DNA of 9,257 nt, from contig JBJKSO010000079.1 in NCBI GenBank assembly GCA_046703825.1, positions 1 through 9,257 on the forward strand, written 5' to 3'. The position numbers and the translations under genes are program-made. The notes under the pieces are model-generated. The model saw only the letters and a program-made list of their open reading frames with translations. It did not search any database and was not told where the DNA came from. This DNA is from JBJKSO01 sp046703825 (lineage in GTDB: Bacteria; Chloroflexota; Dormibacteria; Aeolococcales; Bog-877). Below are positions 1-5,474 of this stretch, one piece after another; positions within the stretch are counted from its first letter, which is position 1; each line of letters starts with the position of its first letter.

Positions 1-94
1 CCGCCACCCCTTCGTGCTGCCGGTGGTCGCGGCCGGGGCGCTGGCCTGGGGCTGGCTTGTGGGTGGCCGGGCCTCTTTGCGAGTGGCGGCATGA
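1..94 (+). CDS. C-terminal end of a membrane protein, partial at the window edge
   Basis: Reading from base 2, an open frame of 30 codons runs to TGA at 92-94. It ends in a hydrophobic Ala/Gly/Val/Leu/Trp-rich stretch (about residues 4-21 of the visible part) followed by a short basic tail, which looks like a last transmembrane helix. Its stop overlaps the ATG of the next gene as ATGA (91-94), the usual signature of translational coupling, so the two probably belong to one operon and may act together. Everything upstream is outside the window, so the family cannot be named. The coding call rests on the open frame, the TM-like composition and the ATGA junction. Confidence 0.6.
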   Translation, partial: RHPFVLPVVAAGALAWGWLVGGRASLRVAA

Positions 95-663
95 GCAGTC
101 CTCCCACGGCTCGGCGCGACCAGGTGATCAACGCCGTCCTCAGCGGTCCCGAGATGAAGCTGCCGCAGTCGCAGCGCGTGAAGGTGCGCTCGGCACTCAC
201 AGCTTCCGGCCTGATGGCGGTGATCCTGCTGCCCGTGGGCCTGCTGCTGGGTTTCCTCGCCCACAGCTTCGTGTGGCTGGTCTTCTTCGAGGCCTGGGCC
301 GCGCTGCTCTTCTGCCTCTCCTACTTCGGCCAGGGCCGAAACGAGGTCTTCCTCGGTCCGGGAGGGATCCGCCGCAATTTCCAGGGCTCCGATGTCACAG
401 CCCGCTGGTCTGAGCTCAGCAAGGTTCAGGTCCGGGTGCCCGGCAACGCGATCGTGGTCTTCACGCTCGAGGCGGACCAGGTCGACGTGGAGCGGGGTCG
501 GGGCGGCGGCCGCAACTACCGGATGCTGATCCGCCACCCTCCAGAGGGCTTTGACTTCCGGCTCGACCGGCAGGCGGCCGACCTGCTGATGGACGCCATT
601 GGCCAGCGCCGTCCCGGCCTCCCCGGTCTGGAGGAGTGGCCGACCGCCAGCCGTCCTGGATAG
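91..663 (+). CDS. Two-TM membrane protein with PH-like (YcxB/bPH-type) C-terminal domain
   Basis: A 190-residue protein. A basic, polar N-terminus (1-35) is followed by two closely spaced hydrophobic helices (about 36-57 and 58-79), then a soluble domain (about 84-170). That domain begins EVFLGPGGIRR and continues with a WSELSKVQV segment and a hydrophobic IVVFTL strand. Two TM helices followed by a beta-rich domain opening with 'xxxxGI' and a 'xWxxLxxV' strand is the layout of YcxB-like and DUF304/bPH-type membrane proteins, whose molecular role is mostly unknown. The helices should place the domain in the cytoplasm (inference). The ATG start is chosen because it overlaps the upstream stop as ATGA; the upstream purine tract (GGCGG) is only a weak ribosome site. 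The gene ends one base short of the convergent stop of the minus-strand operon. The fold is assigned by pattern only. Confidence 0.8.
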   Translation: MSSPPTARRDQVINAVLSGPEMKLPQSQRVKVRSALTASGLMAVILLPVGLLLGFLAHSFVWLVFFEAWAALLFCLSYFGQGRNEVFLGPGGIRRNFQGSDVTARWSELSKVQVRVPGNAIVVFTLEADQVDVERGRGGGRNYRMLIRHPPEGFDFRLDRQAADLLMDAIGQRRPGLPGLEEWPTASRPG

Positions 664-664
664 A

Positions 665-913
665 TCATTCCTTGCGCGCCTCCCCGCGCAGGCTCCGCTT
701 GAGCGCCGCCCGCTCCCGGCGCCGCCGCTCCTCGAGTGCCTCGACCAAGCGCTCCAGCTGGTCGATCAGGTCCGCCGCCGCCGCGTCCACCGGTTGGTCC
801 TCGAGTTCGGCCAACCCCTGCCGCAGCCGGTGGGCCCGGCGCAGCAGCCCACGCCCTTCGGCGGCGAGGGCGTCCAGGCGGCGCAATGGCTGGGCCGGGT
901 TGAGTTCAAGCAC
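665..913 (-). CDS. Small charged coiled-coil protein of unknown function, last gene of the T4SS operon
   Basis: An 82-residue protein from GTG at 913. A longer frame to 955 exists, but the GTG has a strong AGGAGGGG ribosome site (926-919) with a 5-nt spacer, so the shorter start is preferred. The protein is mostly helix-forming: heptad-like leucines at about 10-38 and again at 48-72, separated by a DQPVDAAA linker, with an Arg/Glu-rich second half (EERRRRERAALKRSLRG). It has no signal peptide, TM helix or catalytic motif. Its start lies inside the last codons of the MFS gene (stop at 906-908), so the two overlap by 8 nt and are probably co-translated. I do not recognise the family. Plausible but unproven roles are an accessory factor of the secretion system or of the transporter. 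Confidence 0.72.
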   Translation of the reverse strand: MLELNPAQPLRRLDALAAEGRGLLRRAHRLRQGLAELEDQPVDAAAADLIDQLERLVEALEERRRRERAALKRSLRGEARKE

Positions 914-2144
914 GCCTGCCCCTCCTGCGAGATCGGACCGGCACCAGCATGGCACCGGCTCCCACGTACGAGACGGCCATCATGGCGAAGCCGGCCGTGT
1001 AGCCGAGGTGCTCGATCGCGGCGCCCAGGCCGATCAGCCAAAGTGAGCCGAACCCGTACGCGATGGCGAAGTAATACCCGAAGACCCGGGACTGGGCATC
1101 GGGGGCTACGCCGTCGCTGACCAGGGCCTGCAGCAGCGGGTTCTCGGCGTAGGCGACCAGCCCCATGCCCACTGCCAGGAGCGCTGCCGCCGCCGGGCCC
1201 AGGTGGGCCAGCAGCGCGAACGCGATCACCGCGACCGCGGACAGGGCGTACGCCGCCCACAGCACTGGGAGCCGTCCCATGCGGTCCGAGAGCCAGCCGC
1301 CGATCAGCGGACCGGCGACCGCGCCCACCAGCATCAGGTTGAAGATGACTCCGGTCAGGATCACGGGGAAGTGGAGCTGCTGGCGGAGAAACAGCGGCAC
1401 GAAGGTGTTCAGGGTGCCCAGCCCCCTGCCCCCGGCCGCGACGGTGGCGGCCATGATTCCGAACGCCACCAGCTTGGGATCGATCAGGTCCTTGGGGTTC
1501 AGCCGGGGCAGACGCAGCCGGGTCTCACCCGCCGGCGTCGTCGCCGGCCGCTCGAGCTCCAGCATGGGGAATGTAAGCAAAAAGATCACGCCGATCAGCA
1601 GCAATGGGGCAGAAAGAAACGTCAAGGCAGCCCGCCAGCCGAAGTGGGCGATGATGGCGGCCGCAGGCAGCGGAACGATCAGTGAGCCAACGCTGCCGCC
1701 GATGGTGTGCGTGCTCAGCGCCATGCCCCGGCGCTGCGGGTATACCCGCGCCGCGACCGAGCTGCCCAAGGGGTGCTGCTGGCTGGTGGCCAGCTGGGCG
1801 CAGCCCTGCCCCGTTGCGTACGCGGCGTAGAAAGGGGACCAGCCGCCCAGGATGCTGCAGAGCCCGAGCACAATGTTTTGGCCACCGAAGACCCAGCGCG
1901 CCTGTACCCGGCGCGAGACGGCTCCGGCCGAGGCCTGACTCAGGCCTCCCATCACCCCCATCAGCCCGACTGCCAGCCCCAGGGTACCGACCGAGATGTG
2001 AAAGGCGAGCAGCACCCCCGGGTAGGTGAGTGGCAGCAGTGCCGAGTACATGTGCTGGGCGCCGTGGGAGATCGAGACCAGGCCCAGAATCCGCCGCGGC
2101 TGCGCCGATGGGGCGCGCGCGATCACCTCGGCCTTTGTCCCCAT
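906..2144 (-). CDS. Major facilitator superfamily transporter (fosmidomycin-resistance-like / general drug efflux type)
   Basis: About 412 residues from ATG 2144; a GTG one codon earlier (2147) is equally possible. The protein has roughly 12 hydrophobic helices in two halves, split by a hydrophilic loop near residues 196-225 (numbered from the GTG). The cytoplasmic MFS motif A is present in the second half as GGWLSDRMGR (about 283-292). The corresponding first-half loop is degenerate (ASAGAVSRRVQARW, 72-85). The N-terminal ISHGAQHMYSALLPLTYP resembles FSR/fosmidomycin-resistance-type MFS proteins, where a His/Tyr-rich helix 1 precedes 'LLPLxxP'. The substrate cannot be read from sequence. The gene begins about 20 nt after the CHAP gene stop with no terminator-like hairpin between them, so it is likely transcribed with the T4SS genes. 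The purine-poor region before the start gives only a weak ribosome site. The C-terminus is strongly basic (RSRRRGRRA). Confidence 0.9.
   Translation of the reverse strand: MGTKAEVIARAPSAQPRRILGLVSISHGAQHMYSALLPLTYPGVLLAFHISVGTLGLAVGLMGVMGGLSQASAGAVSRRVQARWVFGGQNIVLGLCSILGGWSPFYAAYATGQGCAQLATSQQHPLGSSVAARVYPQRRGMALSTHTIGGSVGSLIVPLPAAAIIAHFGWRAALTFLSAPLLLIGVIFLLTFPMLELERPATTPAGETRLRLPRLNPKDLIDPKLVAFGIMAATVAAGGRGLGTLNTFVPLFLRQQLHFPVILTGVIFNLMLVGAVAGPLIGGWLSDRMGRLPVLWAAYALSAVAVIAFALLAHLGPAAAALLAVGMGLVAYAENPLLQALVSDGVAPDAQSRVFGYYFAIAYGFGSLWLIGLGAAIEHLGYTAGFAMMAVSYVGAGAMLVPVRSRRRGRRA
919..926 (-). promoter_or_regulatory. Strong Shine-Dalgarno site deciding a GTG start
   Basis: On the minus strand AGGAGGGG lies 5 nt before the GTG at 913. 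It is the best ribosome site seen in the window and sits entirely inside the last codons of the MFS gene. It argues for a separately initiated small protein from 913 rather than from the upstream alternative at 955. Confidence 0.75.
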
Positions 2145-2165
2145 CACTTCGAGGATAGGAGGCCG

Positions 2166-2834
2166 TCACCCGGCTCCGCTCTGGTTGGGGCCGTAGACGA
2201 AGCCCAGGAGCCGCTCGAAGCTGCTGCCGGTGCCTCCCGCCGTCACTCCGCGAACGTCGACGTAGGGAGGTACCGGCCCGGCAAAGATCCAGTTGGCCTC
2301 GGCTACGGTGTAGTCGCCACGGGCGTCGACCCCGATCACGAAGGCGACGTGCCCGGGACCGCCATCGCCGTACACGGCGATGGCGCCCAGCTGGGGCGCG
2401 GCTCCCACCGCGTAGCCGGCCTGTTCCGCCAGCTGCAGCCATTGCCCGCCGTTGCCACCGAGCAGTCCTTGGGCCGTGCGCCACTCGACCCGCCGCCTGG
2501 TTGCCACGTACCAGGTGCACTGGCCCGTGGAGAATCCCTGGTAGTCGGCCGGGAAGGGTTCGGGATGGCCGGTACACGCCGACGGGTCTACCGCCAGCGC
2601 ACCCGGCTCGGGTCCGCAGGGCAGTGCGAAGTTGGGGAAGCCAGGAGCTCCTTCTCGCAGGTGAACGCCGCTGGCGAGCATGTAACCGCCGGGCTGAGGC
2701 AGGATCTGGCTGACGGCCCCGAAGGTGGCCATCCCCGCGCTGGCCCCAAGCAGACCCATCAGGCAGAGGCTGCCGATGGCCGGCACCGCGCAACCCCCCG
2801 CCAGACCGAGTCCGAGGCGGCTCAGCCCCGGCAC
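2166..2834 (-). CDS. CHAP-domain peptidoglycan hydrolase of the T4SS
   Basis: A 222-residue protein from GTG 2834, which follows the VirB4 stop by 10 nt. Residues about 8-40 form a hydrophobic segment that could be a membrane anchor or uncleaved signal. A Pro/Gly-rich linker with Cys73 and Cys87 follows. The CHAP domain starts near 98: GQCTWYVATRR carries the catalytic Cys106, GHVAFVIGV the His162, and VAEANW the acidic/Asn partners Glu179 and Asn181. CHAP enzymes are cysteine amidases or endopeptidases that cut peptidoglycan. In Gram-positive T4SS loci they take the place of the VirB1 lytic transglycosylase, opening the wall for the channel. The protein is short compared with two-domain Tcp/VirB1-like hydrolases, because it has no second hydrolase or SLT domain. 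It should act outside the membrane. The family call is strong; bond specificity is not predictable. Confidence 0.93.
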   Translation of the reverse strand: MPGLSRLGLGLAGGCAVPAIGSLCLMGLLGASAGMATFGAVSQILPQPGGYMLASGVHLREGAPGFPNFALPCGPEPGALAVDPSACTGHPEPFPADYQGFSTGQCTWYVATRRRVEWRTAQGLLGGNGGQWLQLAEQAGYAVGAAPQLGAIAVYGDGGPGHVAFVIGVDARGDYTVAEANWIFAGPVPPYVDVRGVTAGGTGSSFERLLGFVYGPNQSGAG

Positions 2835-2844
2835 GAAGAGGAAC

Positions 2845-5127
2845 TCACCCGCCGACCGTGGCCGGTCGGGCGTCGGTGATCAGCGCCGGGTGCAGCTCCT
2901 GCGGGGCCAATCCCTGGAAGGCCGCACGCTCCCGCCCGACCATGGCCACGCCGGCGCCGGCCCGGGCGTCGCGGAGCAGATCGCACTCGACTTCCGACAG
3001 CCCGAAGGCCCGGCGCACCGCCGGGATGGCGACCTCCTCCTGGCGCAGCAACAGTTTGGTGTGGCAGTTGCGCACCACCACGTTGCCGACGGCCGATCCC
3101 AAGAAGTCCTCCACCACCTGGGAGATGACCAGCAGGCCGCTGCCCAGCTTGCGCACCCGGCGGCTGAGGCTCTCCAGCGCCTCCGCGCTGCGCGGGCGGG
3201 ACAGCAGCACCTCCGCCTCGTCGACCACCACCAACCTCGGTACACGGGGGTCGGCCAGCATCTCGCGCTCCAGCGTCTGGAGCACGAGCTGCATGAAGGC
3301 CGGCAGCAGCTGGTCGCGGTCGCCGGCAAGACGGGTGAGGGAAAGCACCTGGAGACGCTGGGATCCGTCCGTCACGGTTCCGTCGAAGGTGCCGGCCAGC
3401 AACCCTGTGGTGAAGCGGGCCAGTCGCTCCGCCAAGTCCGGGCGCGCCGCCGCCCGCAGGCGCTCGCCCAGCGCCATCAGGGTTGGCGGCCCTTCCTGGG
3501 AGCGGTGGAGCTCGACCAGCGCGCCCTCGAGGGCCTGCACCGCTTGAGGGTCGAGCTGCGACCGACGCTGCGAGCCCCCGAGCAGCAGCTCCAGGACGAC
3601 CATCGCGCGGGCGGCGGCGCTGACCGCCGGATCCTCCGGGCCGGCCCCGGCGACCGGCGCGCCCAGCAGCGGCAGCCCAGCCGCTCCGGGACCCATCTCG
3701 ATGAACTGCCCCTGGAGCAGCTCTGCCAGTGAGCGGTACTCCCCCATCGGGTCGATGCAGCGAAGCCGACAGCCTTGCAGCGCCAGCCGGGCCGCCAACA
3801 GCTTGGCGGTGTAGGACTTCCCTGCCCCCGAGGTGCCCAGGACCAGGACGTTGAAGTTGGGGTTGGATGGGGCGAAAGGGTCTATCACCACCAGCTCCCG
3901 GGAAATGGAACTGGGACCGAGCAGGATGCCGGTCGAGGCGACCAGGCTCGTGCGCACGAAGGGAAACGCCATGGCCAGGGCGGAAGCGGTGATATCGCGC
4001 CACCAACCCAAAGGGCTCGTACCCCAGGGCATCGTGGCCCGCCATCCGTCCGCCTGGCGGTGGGTGAGGGGTACCGGGCTGCAGCCGACTTCCGCCAGGG
4101 TGGTGAGCAGCTGCTGCCAGCCCTCGTCGAGTGCGCCGTCGCTACCGGCGGTCAGCGTGATGCAGATCTCTAGCTGGAACAGCCGCTCCTGCTCCAGCAG
4201 CACCTGCTCCTCGAGCGAGAGGGCGTCACCCAGCGCGGTCTCGGTGCCGCGGTCGCCCCGCCGGCCCCGGAACTGGTCGACCAGCAGGCTGGTCTCGAAG
4301 CTGCGGATCTTGCGCCGAAGTCGGGTCAGCGTCATCAGCTTGGGGAGCGGGACCACATGCTGGGCCAGGCGCAGCTGGCACTCCGAGCCGCGCAGCAGCG
4401 GCGCCAACCAGCCCAGCCCCACCCGGCGCGGGTAGCCGCCGAGACACAGGCTGCGACTGACGGTGTCCCCGACCCGCAGGCTCCGAGGCGTCACCGCGGC
4501 GGTGCCGGGGGCCATCCAACTGGTGAAATTGGCCGGCTGGCGCCCACTCTGGCCTCCCCCGAGCTGCTGGAGCAGATGGAGCCAGCCGCCCTCATCCACC
4601 CGCGAGCAGCGCAGTCCAACCCGGCCCAGAGCCGCCATCAACGAGTCGACGCGGTGGCCCAGATCCACTCCGGACGCCGAGGCCGGCGGCCGAGTCGGGG
4701 TCGACAGCCTAGCGCGCAGGGCGGCGGCGGGACTTGTGCCCCCCGCGACCAGGAGCAGATGCCGCTGCTCCTGGATCAGGTGGCCATGAATCAGCTCTCG
4801 ACGGAACCTGGCCTCGGCTTGCTCCAGCTCGCTGCCGCCCGGCGCCGGCTCGACGCCACGATCCAGCCGGGCCGGCTGCGAGAGCGAGTAGAGGGAGATG
4901 GGGCCGGGCAGGCTCGCCAGCAGCTGGCGGTATCGCCTTCCCACCAGCTCGCGGTCGGCCTCCGACCGCAGTAGCAGGTTGAGCGGCTCCACCTCGATCA
5001 GTGCGCAGCGCGCCCCGTTGCGCAGGGTGGCCACGCGGTCCTCGAGGTGATCCACGTCGATCAGCGACAACGTGGAGCTGCGGGATCCGCGCCCGCCTGG
5101 TTCGGCAAAGACCCGGGCCTGGCTCAA
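2845..5127 (-). CDS. virB4: VirB4/TraC-like T4SS ATPase
   Basis: A 760-residue cytoplasmic ATPase that powers channel or pilus assembly. The N-terminal half (about 20-400) has the DVDHLEDRVATLRNGARCALIEVEP-type opening of VirB4 proteins, continuing as a divergent all-alpha/beta domain. The C-terminal RecA-like domain holds Walker A GTSGAGKS (431-438), IDPMGEY (458-464), FDGT (581-584), Walker B RLVVVDEAE (631-639), the sensor-like GLLVISQ (664-670) and NCHTKLLLRQ (687-696). These are the expected motifs in the expected order, and the length is near normal for the family. The start is TTG at 5127, chosen because it overlaps the PrgI gene stop as TTGA (5127-5124) and leaves a complete N-terminus; no ATG or GTG lies near. 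A shorter start would cut into the conserved opening. No TM helix is evident, so membrane association would come through PrgI and the VirB6-like protein. Confidence 0.95.
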   Translation of the reverse strand: MSQARVFAEPGGRGSRSSTLSLIDVDHLEDRVATLRNGARCALIEVEPLNLLLRSEADRELVGRRYRQLLASLPGPISLYSLSQPARLDRGVEPAPGGSELEQAEARFRRELIHGHLIQEQRHLLLVAGGTSPAAALRARLSTPTRPPASASGVDLGHRVDSLMAALGRVGLRCSRVDEGGWLHLLQQLGGGQSGRQPANFTSWMAPGTAAVTPRSLRVGDTVSRSLCLGGYPRRVGLGWLAPLLRGSECQLRLAQHVVPLPKLMTLTRLRRKIRSFETSLLVDQFRGRRGDRGTETALGDALSLEEQVLLEQERLFQLEICITLTAGSDGALDEGWQQLLTTLAEVGCSPVPLTHRQADGWRATMPWGTSPLGWWRDITASALAMAFPFVRTSLVASTGILLGPSSISRELVVIDPFAPSNPNFNVLVLGTSGAGKSYTAKLLAARLALQGCRLRCIDPMGEYRSLAELLQGQFIEMGPGAAGLPLLGAPVAGAGPEDPAVSAAARAMVVLELLLGGSQRRSQLDPQAVQALEGALVELHRSQEGPPTLMALGERLRAAARPDLAERLARFTTGLLAGTFDGTVTDGSQRLQVLSLTRLAGDRDQLLPAFMQLVLQTLEREMLADPRVPRLVVVDEAEVLLSRPRSAEALESLSRRVRKLGSGLLVISQVVEDFLGSAVGNVVVRNCHTKLLLRQEEVAIPAVRRAFGLSEVECDLLRDARAGAGVAMVGRERAAFQGLAPQELHPALITDARPATVGG

Positions 5128-5474
5128 GGCGCCCGCCAGGGGAGCGGCGAGTGAGGCTCCTCCCTAGGGATGTCCACCAGGTGGTAACGGCGGTCGTGGC
5201 CGGGATGTGCCAGCTGGCGGACCTGAAACTGGAACTGCAGCCAGTCCAGCAGCCAGCCGTCCAGGCGGCGGCCCTCGCGGTGCCCGAAAGCCAGGATCGC
5301 ACCCGCGCCCACCGAGACCGCTGCCACCACCAAGACCAGGACCAGCGGGAGGCGCGCTCGCAGCAGGAGATAGGGCGGCAAGGCTCCCGCACCGAGCCAG
5401 AAGAGCTGGACCCCGGTGAAGCTGCCCCAGCGGGTGGGCAGCGTGGATATGGGCTGGGGAACTTCCGCCTGCAT
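5124..5474 (-). CDS. PrgI family (VirB3-like) membrane protein
   Basis: About 116 residues from ATG 5474. A GTG at 5477 is the adjacent alternative. The N-terminus is polar, with the 'xxVPQPI' opening of PrgI proteins. Two hydrophobic helices follow (about 20-38 and 43-64), then a cytoplasmic tail, where GRRLDGWLLDWLQFQFQ (about 68-84) resembles the conserved helix after TM2. PrgI corresponds to VirB3, an inner-membrane component that recruits VirB4. The gene lying directly before virB4 fits, since VirB3 and VirB4 are often adjacent or fused. The ATG overlaps the stop of the VirB6-like gene as TGATG, and its own stop overlaps the virB4 TTG. The assignment rests on size, topology, the N-terminal motif and position. 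Confidence 0.85.
   Translation of the reverse strand: MQAEVPQPISTLPTRWGSFTGVQLFWLGAGALPPYLLLRARLPLVLVLVVAAVSVGAGAILAFGHREGRRLDGWLLDWLQFQFQVRQLAHPGHDRRYHLVDIPREEPHSPLPWRAP

Noticed and set aside
914..955. Longer start for the small coiled-coil protein
   Set aside because: The extension lies wholly in the MFS 3' end, while GTG 913 has an excellent ribosome site at 919-926.
2152..2162. Plus-strand GAGGATAGGAGG resembling a strong ribosome site
   Set aside because: No plausible plus-strand start follows at a useful distance, and the region is the short gap between two minus-strand genes.
1525..2793. Minus-strand open frame of 422 codons overlapping CHAP and MFS
   Set aside because: It is out of frame with both recognised genes and is Arg/Gly/Ala-rich without any domain.
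1707..2879. Long plus-strand open frame (390 codons) across the MFS, CHAP and virB4 ends
   Set aside because: It lies antisense to three well-supported genes and its translation is low-complexity, Arg/Gly/Gln/His-rich with no domain; a GC-rich shadow.
2725..3732. Plus-strand open frame of 335 codons antisense to virB4
   Set aside because: It opposes the Walker-motif-bearing virB4 gene, and its translation is Arg/Gln/Ala-rich with no recognisable fold.
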